A stretch of DNA of 64,000 bases. Source: Microcoleus sp. AS-A8. GTDB lineage: Bacteria > Cyanobacteriota > Cyanobacteriia > Cyanobacteriales > Coleofasciculaceae. Below the pieces are notes generated by a model. The model was not told the origin of the DNA. It saw only the letters and a program-made list of their open reading frames with translations, and ran no database searches. A program made the translations under genes and the position numbers. Shown piece by piece: positions 48,016-57,516 of this stretch. Within the stretch, counting starts at the first letter, position 1; every line of letters begins with the position of its first letter. The DNA lies in contig JAMPKV010000022.1 in the NCBI GenBank assembly GCA_039962225.1, forward strand, positions 33,325-97,324, read 5' to 3'.

Positions 48016-48395
48016 TCATAGACAAGTGGAGTTACCGCTTCCAACCACCCCAACGGAGAGACATTGTGGTGTTTTCACCCACAGAGACGCTCAAACAACA
48101 AAATCTCAAAGAGGCACTAATTAAGCGGGTAATTGGTTTACCAGGAGAAAAGGTAGAGGTTAAAGAAGGTATGGTTTATATCAATGACCGACCTCTAGAT
48201 GAAAAGTATATTGCCGATCCTCCCCAATATCAGTTTGGTCCTGTCAAGGTACCGCCGAATTCTTACTTTGTGCTGGGAGATAACCGCAACAATAGTTACG
48301 ATAGCCACTATTGGGGCTTTGTCCCTAGAGAAAATATTATTGGTAAGGCAAGCAAGAGATTTTGGCCTCTCACGAGCAGTGGGGCGATTCAGTAA
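48012..48395 (+). pseudogene. lepB: lepB third copy, 5'-truncated, without catalytic serine
   Basis: The frame begins [20 protein letters not shown], aligning with residues ~59 onward of the two intact LepB proteins. The lysine motif ([13 protein letters not shown]) and the box [15 protein letters not shown] remain, but the membrane helix and the SxM catalytic serine are absent. It overlaps the preceding ORF by 4 nt in a different frame. Most likely an internal deletion joined the two parts of one long gene out of frame; it cannot be an active peptidase alone. Confidence 0.7.
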
Positions 48396-48738
48396 AGTAG
48401 GTCAACTCCAGGAAGTGTTCGTAGTTGTCCCAGTCGAGCTAAGCAATTTTGCCAAGCACACCACAATCATGTGATTGCGACAAAGGGACAGCCCGAAGCG
48501 ATCGCCGTTGCTCAAATTCCTCAATCTATACTCTGGCAGCAGAGAGCTTTTTAAACGGTTGGGTTTTTTCTGTGGTGAACCCAGTCATCTGACCGGACTG
48601 ACATCATAGCCATTTTCGTGGAAGCCAAGATACATCTAGGCGTTGTTGGAAAAGTTGGAGATGAAAACTCCTAGTGTAGAAGCAGAGGAGTTCAAGGCTA
48701 AGGGCTGAAGAAAAGCAACCGATGGGTTGGATTCAGCA
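48396..48738. other. Convergent intergenic region, 343 bp
   Basis: Between the truncated lepB and the minus-strand gene ending at 48739. Includes one GCGATCGC site near 48499. No clear terminator hairpin or gene. Confidence 0.5.
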
Positions 48739-49365
48739 TCATAGCTGTTCCGCGTCGTCGCTGGAGTTTTGCAGTTGCAACAAAGCCGAATGAGCGACAG
48801 TCATACTTAAGCGTGCCTGTTCCATGGGCGATAACTCCGTCCACTCTATCGATTGAGCAGCACGATGAGTTTCAGTGGCTGACTCTGATTTCCCCCGCAT
48901 GGCATAAGCCAATGGACGAGCAAAAACCAATAAATCATCCTCTGCCCAGTTGGGTAACAATGGCTTAACACATAGCACGAGCTGTTCTGCCAATGATAAA
49001 TTGGTCGAAAAAATTTGTTGCGCTTTGTGAGCGATCGCTTCTAGCCATGCCTCTGGCATCAAGGCCGCAAACCGTTCGGATAAAGATTGACGCAATTTTT
49101 CCTCAACCACCCATTCAGGTGATGACCAGCACTGATGCAACTGGTTGAATAGTACTTGCGACGCTTGAGTAATGTCTTCTACCTCTTGCCATTGCTCAAG
49201 TAAGAACCCTCGTTCCAGTTCAGCGAAATAGGCTTCTGCCTCAGGTTCGGCTGGATTCCAGGGATAAAAATCTTCCTCTGCCTGCAAGAGTGCCTCTAGT
49301 AGTTCTCCTTGTACGCTGTTCAAAGCATCCTCACAATTTTTGTATTGCATGGGTTGACCTGACAT
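48739..49365 (-). CDS. Unknown protein downstream of the CHAT-FHA gene
   Basis: 208 residues, ATG preceded by AGGAGG. Soluble, acidic, all-helical by pattern (CEDALNSVQGELLEALLQAE, EAYFAELERGFLLEQWQEVE, LAEQLVLCVKPLLPNWAEDD). No domain recognised. It is the last of three minus-strand genes after the PP2C and CHAT-FHA genes (gap 261 bp), so it might be an effector or regulator of that system, which is inference. Confidence 0.7.
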   Translation of the reverse strand: MSGQPMQYKNCEDALNSVQGELLEALLQAEEDFYPWNPAEPEAEAYFAELERGFLLEQWQEVEDITQASQVLFNQLHQCWSSPEWVVEEKLRQSLSERFAALMPEAWLEAIAHKAQQIFSTNLSLAEQLVLCVKPLLPNWAEDDLLVFARPLAYAMRGKSESATETHRAAQSIEWTELSPMEQARLSMTVAHSALLQLQNSSDDAEQL

Positions 49366-49626
49366 AATGACCCTCCTGTATGGGTAGGTAGATGAATCCT
49401 GGCATTGGATAGCTACATCAGCACTCTAGAGAGTTCCGTAACATCTCATAAAATACAAGATAGCGCTTACATTGTTTGCTGCAAAACCAACAATCTGTCG
49501 CTGCAATGCCATTAGCACTCTTCACCCTAAGATGAAGTCAACGGGGTTACATAGCCAAACTGATTCGGATCTCAGCGGCTCTATACTGTCCTAGGAGAGT
49601 AGTTATCTCCTGACTGAAGCAAAGCT

Positions 49627-51321
49627 TTATCCCAAAGGGTCAGACGCTTCAATCACAAATTCCAGGGTTTGACCCTGACTACTGCCAAACTTTAACTGAA
49701 TACCGGATTGCAATGGCACTTCCTGATGGTGGATTTTTTGCCAACCTCGGACGCCATCACGTCCCCCTAGAACCTGATTCACCCCTGGGTTAACGTAATC
49801 AGGAGCTAAAATGAGCGTGCCGTAGCGAGAAAAATCGCGTAAAAAGTAAGTGGGACGAGCTTCACTCTCATGGAAATCATCGCGGCAGATAATTTCTGCA
49901 TGGTGTTGGCTGACCCACTGTTCCTGAATAACTAAATCGTTCTCTTGGCGGCGTCCTACTCGCATCAATCCACCCCGAATTCGCCAAACCTGAGTGGTTG
50001 AGCCGAGAGAGCGTAAATAAGCCACGGGCACTGGAATTCCTACCCAACTGGGTGTCATACTGGGGAGTTCGGTGATGCCTTCTTCAATCGGTTTAATTAA
50101 TTCGCCCTCAAACTGAGGATGCATGTAAAGTACCGGCAAACTCCAGGCGGGTTGGTTGAACTTGTAAATCGTCAACAATTGCTGTCTTGCCACCGCTACA
50201 GCCTGGTCAATGGGCATCCGGGTGGCGAGAGCTTGAGCGAGAGTTTGAATAAATGTTAAGGCTTCTTGGTCAGCGATCGAGTCACGCATTCCTAAAACAG
50301 CCGGAACGCCGTGATGGATGAGTACCTCCGCTAAGCTACTGCGCGGAATCGTTTGGGAACCCACTTGGTCAGGTTGGGCACCCCAACAGGCATTGAAGAC
50401 CGCCAAAGTGACCTGGGTACGAACCAAAACTTGAGCCAGTTCTGTACCGTTGATCAGAGCATCTGAGCGCAAAAAGAGCAACCCCCCATCCGGCCCAGGT
50501 TCACCATGACCTGCATAGAACAAAATATTAAAGGCACCCTTTTCCAGTGCGTCGATCAGTTCTGCGGGTGTGGGCTGTAGCAACGTTTCCACATTACAGG
50601 CAACGGGGGCAACAAATTTTTCGCTGCTGGGATTGGGTTGTCCGCACGCTTTGAGAACATTCGCCAAAGCAGCAGCTTCTTGTTCAAGCTGCAAACCCGT
50701 CGTTGAGCGGCTGAGTCTTTGCACATCCTGTCCCAGCACCAGCAAAATATTTAAGGCTTGGTTGGAGCGGGTAAAGGGTTTGAGCAAGTCAACATCGCTG
50801 GTTGTGCGGCTAAATAGCAATTGTTGAGACAGAGAAATGGCTTGCTTCCCAGTCATCGGTTGCATGATTTCCCAAGGGAGCGGGATGAAATCTGGGTCAC
50901 GAATTTCCAATCGTAAGCGCAGGGGTTTGTTTTGCCCAATGGCAATGCCTTGACTTTGAGCCAGTGTATTGCAAATTGGCCCTTCAAACAGCCACGCCCA
51001 CAAGTCAATCCCCAAGCGCTGCATCAAACGACTACTGTAGCTTGTGGTCTGTCCAGTCGCGCCGATGTCGCTATTGGGGGACAGAGTTCGGGCAGACTGA
51101 CTAGCATGATGGATCAGGGGGACATGGGGCAGACCCCGTAAGGAAAACATCTCTTGCCACGCCAGCCAGGTCTGAGTCATTAGTGGAGACCAAGTTGTCT
51201 GATGAAGAACATAGCCACCTGGGTAGGGAGCGTTGAGTACCCAGATGGCAAAGTTTTCTTCTCCAGCCGTTGACAGACGAGCGATCGCTAAACTAAGGCA
51301 AGGATTTTCGTTTCCAGACAT
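49627..51321 (-). CDS. CHAT-FHA protein (caspase-like protease fused to phosphopeptide-binding domain)
   Basis: 564 residues. CHAT domain ~100-400 with the catalytic pair visible: His272 in ILFYAGHGEPG and Cys312 in LAVFNACWGAQ, plus the C-terminal GVPAVLGMRDSIAD strand. FHA domain ~445-545 (MRVGRRQENDLVI, VSQHHAEI, DFSRYGTLI) with the Arg, Ser and His contacts expected for phosphothreonine binding. Residues 1-100 contain a separate conserved segment. No signal peptide. The neighbour upstream is a PP2C phosphatase, so phospho-control of a caspase-like protease is a reasonable hypothesis. Confidence 0.85.
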   Translation of the reverse strand: MSGNENPCLSLAIARLSTAGEENFAIWVLNAPYPGGYVLHQTTWSPLMTQTWLAWQEMFSLRGLPHVPLIHHASQSARTLSPNSDIGATGQTTSYSSRLMQRLGIDLWAWLFEGPICNTLAQSQGIAIGQNKPLRLRLEIRDPDFIPLPWEIMQPMTGKQAISLSQQLLFSRTTSDVDLLKPFTRSNQALNILLVLGQDVQRLSRSTTGLQLEQEAAALANVLKACGQPNPSSEKFVAPVACNVETLLQPTPAELIDALEKGAFNILFYAGHGEPGPDGGLLFLRSDALINGTELAQVLVRTQVTLAVFNACWGAQPDQVGSQTIPRSSLAEVLIHHGVPAVLGMRDSIADQEALTFIQTLAQALATRMPIDQAVAVARQQLLTIYKFNQPAWSLPVLYMHPQFEGELIKPIEEGITELPSMTPSWVGIPVPVAYLRSLGSTTQVWRIRGGLMRVGRRQENDLVIQEQWVSQHHAEIICRDDFHESEARPTYFLRDFSRYGTLILAPDYVNPGVNQVLGGRDGVRGWQKIHHQEVPLQSGIQLKFGSSQGQTLEFVIEASDPLG

Positions 51322-51496
51322 TAAAAGGCCACACGAATAGCGGCTGTATATGTTTTTCTTTCAGTCTACCGAGTTCTCTGCCTCTGTTTACCCTAATAGT
51401 ATTTTTCGGGTTTGAGCAGTTGAAGGTTTGAAGGGTTGAAGGTTAAAGGTTGAACGCATCAAACGGCCTACCTGTCAACATTCAACTTGCCAACTT

Positions 51497-53938
51497 TTAG
51501 GGAGATTGAATTGCTCTGGGTACTGGGGTCGAGGTGGGGGGAGAGGCCGAGGGAGATGCACATTCGCCGGTTGGGGTGAAATTTTGGTTAATGTGGGGCA
51601 AAACATCCGCTTCTTTCAGCCAACCCCGCTCTCCTGATTTGACGGGAGGATAAGGCAAGGCCGTTGGCTGAGGGTTGACTCCTCCAGGGGATTTACCAGC
51701 TTGGCTTTGAGGAGGTTCAGCAGCAGGCTGAGTTGGGTTTACAGCTTGAGCCTCAGCGTTGCGGGTACCCGGTAAGCAAACCCTCAACTCTACCCAGCTA
51801 TTTTGTTGTGGATCGGGTGATTTGTTGATGATTTGCAAAATGCTACCCGAAGGGACGACACTAAGGGAGGTTTGGTTTTGGGGCGGCAAGCCGCGTTGCA
51901 GCAACAAGGGAACATTCTCAGACTGGGAGTTTGTTGGGGTTGAATTCATGACTTGAATCACGGCTCCTCGCTCTAAAGATGAAATCCCTGCGAGTGAAGC
52001 CGTTGGGTCGTCTGCGCTGGTAGCGGCGGGCGATGGGTTAGTCGGCGTCGATTCGTTAGGGGGACTGGTATTAGACGCCATTTGCTTGATGAGGGGATCA
52101 ACTGATTCACTCACGCCTGGAATTAAAAAGTAAGAAAGTACGCTACCCAGACCCAGCAGGCAAAAGATACCGAGCAACAATCCCCAAGGACGCCGAGCTG
52201 TACCTTTGGTTGCCAGGGGCTGCGTTTTCATCTGGGAAGGTGCACTCGTTGCCAGCAGGGTTCCTCCAACTGAGGAGGAAGCAGGAACCGTCATCTGTGA
52301 CGCAGAAAGTTGTGCCGACTGTGCCTCCTTGGAGGGATTCACTTTGCAGTAGAGCAGAGCGATGGTGGCATTATCATGTCCATTTTGGGTATTAGCAATC
52401 TCAATCAGTCGTGAGCCTGCCGTCGGCAAATCAATTCGACCGTTGAGAATGGGTAGAATTTCGGTTTGCCAGTATTGTTCCACTCGGTCATAATCACTCA
52501 GCCCATCCGAGCAAAGCAGAAAAACACAATCCTCATCCAAGACAAAGCGCTGTACCGTTGGATGCAGGGTGGCGGAGGGAGCCATACCCAAGGCTTGAAC
52601 CAGAGATCCGGCGGTTGGCTGCTGTACAGCATTCCGATACAGTGCGTAGCCAAGTCGTACCTCTCTGGAGGCCAAATCGTCATCCAGAGTCACTTGGTGG
52701 CAGTTATGGCGAGTCACCCAGTAGACTCGACTATCCCCGACATGGGTGATGTACATTTCATGGGCAGCGGTTCGAGCCATGACTAATGTCGTCCCCATCC
52801 GTTGCCGATCAGAGCGGCGCTCACTGTCGTTTTGTTGGCTAATGATGTCATTAGCTGCACAGGTGGCTTGTTCTAATTCCAGTGTCAGGGTTGAGGGGTT
52901 CCAGTTATCGGGGTCGTTCGGGAGTTTTTCGACTTGTTCCCGAAGTTTGTTGATGGCTAAATTCGAGGCGACTTCACCGCCTTCATGCCCGCCAATGCCA
53001 TCACAAACGATCGCCAAAGCACTGGAGCCGTTGGCGGGTTTGAGCAACTCCCCAGTGGGGGGATAGCAGGCATCTTCGTTATGGGAACGACTGGGGCCGG
53101 AATCTGTGCGAGTAAAGATTTGATAGGTGCGAATCTGCGATCGCCCACAATTTTTCAGCCCCTGATCGAGCAGCGCCAGTAGCTGATCTGAGGTGCGTAT
53201 CTGTCCATCCCGCAGTTGATTACATAGCTGTTTTAAAAACTCCGCTATCGTCGGTGCTGCGTTTGAGAGCCATTGTGACCACAAATGACCCAACTGTTGC
53301 AGCGTCGGTGCTGACTTCGGATCAAGTTGCAACTCTAACAGTCGGACAACCGACCCTTCTACCCGCAGCAGCGTTGGCGATAGCAGCGTCGAAGCCACCC
53401 CTTCACTACTCAAAGGTTGCCAGAGCATGGCTAACTGCCAAAGCCAGTTTAACTGACGCATGGCGGGAGCCTTTTCCCACAGGCTGGTCAGTTCGGGTAA
53501 GAGTTGCCCTTCAACCCGAGGTGCTGCCTTTTCCCGGCGATCGCCCTGTCCAGAGATATAGCTGTAGATGGGTGCATCTTCGAGTAGCCAGATTTCTGAA
53601 CGACTACGCCCCTCTAGGGGTATCAAACGCCCATAAAGTTGAGGAACATGTAAGCTATAGGGTGCCAGCCTCAAATAGGGTGTTAGGTTCCCAGGAATGT
53701 CCAATGGAGTCTCTGGGGGCATTCCCGGCTGAGTATCTAAGAGAACGCGTGCGTGTACTACTACATAGCGACCTGCGATCGTCTCTCCCGCCTGAAAACC
53801 CTCTATCCCCTGACCAATTGCCCACAAATAGCGTCTCAACAGCGGCGTGCGACATTGCTGGCAGAACTTATTACTCTGAGGGTTGGGAGCCTGACAGCGA
53901 ATGTTAGAACAGTGGATCGTTGCCGCCGGATTTTCCAT
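51497..53938 (-). CDS. PP2C-type protein phosphatase with zinc ribbon, kinase-like region, TM helix and SH3-like tail
   Basis: 813 residues. Zinc ribbon: C10, C15, C26, C29. Residues ~40-260 follow the spacing of a protein kinase N- and C-lobe (AGETIAGRYVV, LWQLAMLWQPLSSEGVASTL, LLELQLD) but lack the Lys, HRD and DFG motifs: possibly a pseudokinase. PP2C ~272-535 has its metal-binding acids: E288/D289 (HNEDA), D313 (VCDGIGGHEGG), D478 (CSDGLSDY), D522 (HDNATIAL). One membrane helix ~585-607 (WGLLLGIFCLLGLGSVLSYF), then a Ser/Pro-rich SH3-like region predicted on the other side. Removes phosphate from Ser/Thr in cytoplasmic proteins. Confidence 0.87.
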   Translation of the reverse strand: MENPAATIHCSNIRCQAPNPQSNKFCQQCRTPLLRRYLWAIGQGIEGFQAGETIAGRYVVVHARVLLDTQPGMPPETPLDIPGNLTPYLRLAPYSLHVPQLYGRLIPLEGRSRSEIWLLEDAPIYSYISGQGDRREKAAPRVEGQLLPELTSLWEKAPAMRQLNWLWQLAMLWQPLSSEGVASTLLSPTLLRVEGSVVRLLELQLDPKSAPTLQQLGHLWSQWLSNAAPTIAEFLKQLCNQLRDGQIRTSDQLLALLDQGLKNCGRSQIRTYQIFTRTDSGPSRSHNEDACYPPTGELLKPANGSSALAIVCDGIGGHEGGEVASNLAINKLREQVEKLPNDPDNWNPSTLTLELEQATCAANDIISQQNDSERRSDRQRMGTTLVMARTAAHEMYITHVGDSRVYWVTRHNCHQVTLDDDLASREVRLGYALYRNAVQQPTAGSLVQALGMAPSATLHPTVQRFVLDEDCVFLLCSDGLSDYDRVEQYWQTEILPILNGRIDLPTAGSRLIEIANTQNGHDNATIALLYCKVNPSKEAQSAQLSASQMTVPASSSVGGTLLATSAPSQMKTQPLATKGTARRPWGLLLGIFCLLGLGSVLSYFLIPGVSESVDPLIKQMASNTSPPNESTPTNPSPAATSADDPTASLAGISSLERGAVIQVMNSTPTNSQSENVPLLLQRGLPPQNQTSLSVVPSGSILQIINKSPDPQQNSWVELRVCLPGTRNAEAQAVNPTQPAAEPPQSQAGKSPGGVNPQPTALPYPPVKSGERGWLKEADVLPHINQNFTPTGECASPSASPPTSTPVPRAIQSP

Positions 53939-54129
53939 GAAAATTCTTCGCTACGTTCAGCCGATGATGATTTGGCTACAAGTCTCACTCCTCAAGGCAG
54001 GAAGCATGGCTCCGCATTGTGAAGTGTCTTGTGCAAGCGTATTGATTACCGATTGTAGCCTCTGGCTCTAGCGTGAGTTTATACGCTTGCGCTTGATTCT
54101 TCCCTAGGGAATACAATCTGCCGTCGATG

Positions 54130-54354
54130 CTAATAATTGTCCAGGCTACCACTGTCCCTCATCAGGTGAGGCCAGATCAGTAAAAAAAATGTCCACCAAA
54201 GTAAAATTGGCAGGGCCACCAGGATGGTTACCCAAACCGTTTTTACCAAGGCCCAACTACTAGCGATGACCATTGTTCCGGTCAGCAGAATTGACCAAGG
54301 CTGACACCACCAGGGTTTATAACTCCAAGGGTCTAAAGGCTTTGGTTTAGACAA
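54130..54354 (-). CDS. Small DUF6737-type membrane protein
   Basis: 74 residues with KPWWCQPWSILLTGTMVIAS and a second helix WVTILVALPILLWWTFFLL. Small cyanobacterial two-helix protein with the conserved KPWWCQPW start; I associate it with DUF6737. Function unknown. Single gene. Confidence 0.7.
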   Translation of the reverse strand: MSKPKPLDPWSYKPWWCQPWSILLTGTMVIASSWALVKTVWVTILVALPILLWWTFFLLIWPHLMRDSGSLDNY

Positions 54355-54590
54355 GATTAGACAACCCGTTGCAGTTTGACATAGTACAGCCGCTCATTCT
54401 AACAATGATAGCGGTTGAAGGTAAAGGCACGAGGAATCAGGGGTTGACTTAGTTTGAAGGACTGGTGCTGAGGTTTAGAGATTAGATACAGCCTATTGAG
54501 CAACATTCTGGATGTTGTTTTGGGGTGTTACTGACTTAATCTTCTGGTTCACCCAGTTTAATCCGTTAACTTTTTTTATCACCCATTACC

Positions 54591-54866
54591 ATGCCCGAAC
54601 CTGAATCCCAACCTAATCCTGACCAATCCCATGATCCAACCTTTGCTGAGTTCAATACGGCTGCTACCGTAGAGATCAAAGACTTGATCGCCAAGCTTCA
54701 ACAATCCCACGACTTGCGGTACAAACTGATCAATCTGGAAACTTGGGCGTTGGCGGCAACGATGGATAATTTTTTGCCCGGTTTTTGGAGTCGCTTCTTG
54801 GCCAATCGTCGCACGGCGCTTAAGGAGTTTCTGAAACGGAAGCGAGCGGATAAGTCGAAAGAATAG
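54591..54866 (+). CDS. Small hypothetical protein
   Basis: 91 residues, soluble: Pro/Gln/Asp-rich start, then helical (VEIKDLIAKLQQSHDLRYKL, DNFLPGFWSRFLANRRTALK) with a basic C-terminus. No family recognised. Confidence 0.6.
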   Translation: MPEPESQPNPDQSHDPTFAEFNTAATVEIKDLIAKLQQSHDLRYKLINLETWALAATMDNFLPGFWSRFLANRRTALKEFLKRKRADKSKE

Positions 54867-55240
54867 CGGTGCCTGAATCATCTTCCTCTGGTGAGCGAAA
54901 ATGACCGCAAAAGGATATAGAATAGGCGGTGTAAGCTTTTAGGATAAGGGCACAAAAATCAATAAACTAACTCCAATCCCTAATTTCTTACCTCCCTACT
55001 CCTTATCCATCGATACGAAGAAAGCTGGCGTCCAACCTCTAAAAAAACAGCGATAGGGTATCGATACAGCGTTTTATCCCTTCTTGTCAATCCCTTATTA
55101 GTCGGAATCATTTGAGCGATAAGATCGCCCAATTGGAGTAAATAAACATCAATTACCACCCTAGAAAGAGGAGTTCCTAAGCTTTTATTTTTTAGCCTTA
55201 ATTGGGAATTATCAATCGTTAAAAACTTTAGGAGTTTTTT
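54867..55240. other. Intergenic region, 374 bp
   Basis: AT-rich spacer before the gene at 55241. A long minus-strand open frame crosses it but overlaps the plus-strand gene and looks non-coding. No other feature seen. Confidence 0.5.
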
Positions 55241-55597
55241 ATGAATAAGCAAGAAAAAACCAATATCAATACTCCTGACAATTCTGACGAGCAAACAGAT
55301 CGAGTCACTCAAGATATAGGTCTTTCTCCCGATAAGCCAGAAAGACCTGAGAGCAATGATGCTGCCAATCCTGGCGATAGAATAGACCCATCTGCAACGA
55401 TTGAAGAAAAAGCACAGCAAGTCGCCGTTGATGCCCCTGACATCACTGGCGACCATATTAAAGTTCCGACGTACTTTGTGGTTGATGAACCTGAAGGGGA
55501 ACAAAAGGCGCTACACCACGTTAAGGATGCCGAAGAGATTTCGGATGTGATTCGCCAAGCCCGCACCGACGAAGAAGGGAATCGTACTTGGCGGTAA
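55241..55597 (+). CDS. Small acidic hypothetical protein
   Basis: 118 residues, ATG preceded by AGGAG at the right distance. N-terminal half disordered and acidic (DEQTDRVTQDIGLSPDKPER), then a short ordered part (DITGDHIKVPTYFVVDEPEG, HHVKDAEEISDVIRQARTDE). No family recognised. Converges with ndhM, 9 bp apart. Confidence 0.65.
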   Translation: MNKQEKTNINTPDNSDEQTDRVTQDIGLSPDKPERPESNDAANPGDRIDPSATIEEKAQQVAVDAPDITGDHIKVPTYFVVDEPEGEQKALHHVKDAEEISDVIRQARTDEEGNRTWR

Positions 55598-55606
55598 CTC
55601 GCTCAA

Positions 55607-55948
55607 CTAACCCACCTGAGGTTCGACTTGCGGCAGCCCCATGCTGTAGTTGACTACACGACTTTCCAGGTTATAGCTGATTTCACCGCTCTGTAAAAGC
55701 GATCGCATAAAATGCTCCAAATCAGAACCAATGCGGCGTAGGTTGTATTCGGTTAAATCTGCCCCATCGTAGGATTCCACCAATTCATCAAATTTGCGAT
55801 ACACCTTTTGCAGAGCGTCTTCATTCCAATTCAATTCGTTATCGGGGTCAACATCTAAAGTTAAAACGTTCTGGCTTTCGACCAGTTCATTGCCTTCAAG
55901 CTCGGCTGTATAGATGCGAATGTGGCGTGTCGTGGATTTCAGCAGCAT
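55607..55948 (-). CDS. ndhM: NAD(P)H-quinone oxidoreductase (NDH-1) subunit M
   Basis: 113 residues, AGGAG before the ATG. Matches NdhM throughout: MLLKSTTRHIRIYTAELEGN, LTLDVDPDNELNWNEDALQK, SGEISYNLESRVVNYSMGLP. Part of the oxygenic-photosynthesis-specific arm of the NDH-1 complex in the thylakoid, used in cyclic electron flow and respiration. The tail after LPQVEP is a few residues longer than usual. Confidence 0.95.
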   Translation of the reverse strand: MLLKSTTRHIRIYTAELEGNELVESQNVLTLDVDPDNELNWNEDALQKVYRKFDELVESYDGADLTEYNLRRIGSDLEHFMRSLLQSGEISYNLESRVVNYSMGLPQVEPQVG

Positions 55949-56363
55949 GGAGACTCTCCTACAGGCAGTAATATTATTTTTAAACTAATTGTAAACATAC
56001 ATAAACACATCCGCGTTGTGTGAGCCAAAACAGACTCGTGTGGTTAGCGAGGTTTATCCGCTCCTGCCCCGCGCAATTGTGTGTTCATCAATTCTCCGAC
56101 CCTGAATCACAGGTTATCCTTGTTTGAGCCTAAGAATTCACCGATTGACGTGCAACTTCACAAAAAATAGACCCCCGAAATAGTGCGATTGAGCTTCGAC
56201 ACCAGCAATTCTCAACGCCATTGGCACAAGTTGATAGGATAACGCACAGCTAAAATGCTCTCCAGTAATGATAAGTTAAAAATTTCCAGAGGTAGACCTA
56301 GGGTACAATACGCCGATTGAGGTTGATACTCTATATAAAAAAGTCAGGCAGAGCAACCAATCC
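55949..56363. other. Divergent intergenic region, 415 bp
   Basis: Between ndhM (minus) and the gene at 56364 (plus). Should carry both promoters; GGTAGACCTAGGGTACAATA near 56292 offers a TACAAT -10-like box for the plus-strand gene. No RNA or repeat found. Confidence 0.45.
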
Positions 56364-57251
56364 ATGGTTCTAAAAAACATGCGCGATCCAATGGATGACA
56401 TCGCTCAACAAGCTCGCCAGGGTAGTGTTGCGGCGATCATTCAAACGCTGAATGAACAGCTAATCGATGCGGGCATCAGAACCCGCGCCGTTTTGGCCGA
56501 CGGCATCCTGCAACTTTTGTGTGAGGCGGCAATTCCTGAGCAACTTGAACAATCTGTAACGGTAGCTAAAATCAAGCAGATTTTGGAAGAGATTGCACCG
56601 CGTAACATTCGTCGCGTTAAAATCAACAGTCGTATCGTGCGAGAGCAACAATTGCTGTGGTTGGAAGAAATTAACCGCGACCCAGAAAATCAGTTACTTT
56701 GGTCTGAAGAAATTATTCTGGCCAAGCAAAATTTATTCAAGCAACTGGCGGAGAATCGCCAAAATCACCAAACAGCTTCCAGAAAGAAGCTGAGTTTACC
56801 CAAAACTTCCTCGCCTTATCTCAGAGAAAAAAATCCTTACTGGCGGGGCATTATGAATGGTGTGGGCTTGAGCTTACTTCTGTTGTTCCTTGGCTGGCTC
56901 CTTCATGAGTGGTTAGCTCCAAAACTGAATCCTAAAACAACGTCTCAAGTCGTCAACCGCAACACTAACTCCTCACAAACGCGAGGGACTGCCCAACATC
57001 AGCTTTCATCACCGGCCCCCGATCCATTTGCACAAGCTGTTCGGCTCGCTGAGCAAGCCTCCACGGCGGGCAAAACCATTCAAACATCAGCTCAATGGTT
57101 AGATGTGGCAGCCCAGTGGGAGCGAGCATCCGATTTAATGAAGGCCGTGAAGCCCAATGATCACCGCTATAAGACCGCTCAAGACCGCATGAAGCTTTAT
57201 CGGCAAAATAGCGAGGCCGCTCAAAAGCAAGCCACTCAGAGGCGCTCTTAA
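56364..57251 (+). CDS. Membrane protein of unknown function with N-terminal conserved helical domain
   Basis: 295 residues; starts at residue 6 or 9 (ATGCGCGATCC, ATGGATGACATC) are also possible. Helical domain ~8-110 with a conserved look (IAQQARQGSVAAIIQTLNEQ, VTVAKIKQILEEIAPRNIRR), a basic linker, one membrane helix at ~166-188 (GVGLSLLLLFLGWLLHEWLA), then a helical C-terminus (DVAAQWERASDLMKAVKPND). The first domain resembles small repeats seen in other cyanobacterial membrane proteins, but I cannot name it. Confidence 0.65.
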   Translation: MVLKNMRDPMDDIAQQARQGSVAAIIQTLNEQLIDAGIRTRAVLADGILQLLCEAAIPEQLEQSVTVAKIKQILEEIAPRNIRRVKINSRIVREQQLLWLEEINRDPENQLLWSEEIILAKQNLFKQLAENRQNHQTASRKKLSLPKTSSPYLREKNPYWRGIMNGVGLSLLLLFLGWLLHEWLAPKLNPKTTSQVVNRNTNSSQTRGTAQHQLSSPAPDPFAQAVRLAEQASTAGKTIQTSAQWLDVAAQWERASDLMKAVKPNDHRYKTAQDRMKLYRQNSEAAQKQATQRRS

Positions 57252-57516
57252 GAGCTTCTCTACAAAAAAGTCTAAGATTCTGGTAAAAAGCCGCGGGAAC
57301 TGGGAACAATAAATCTTAGGAAGATGGCTTTTTTAAGAGTTGGTCGGGTCAAAGTCTCTAATGTATGAACTTTAGTCCCGTTAGTAGGAGCCGTCGGGAT
57401 TGGGGAGTGGGGAAGGATGAATCAGGAAATATGAAGTCCGATCATGAGACAAAATGCTGAGGATACTAACCTTAAGCTTTTCTAATCTGCATTCTTGAGT
57501 CATCAGCCTCCTCGTT

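Noticed and set aside
54980..55504. 174-codon minus-strand ORF
   Set aside because: Overlaps a plus-strand gene with a clear AGGAG site and its product is low in recognisable structure.
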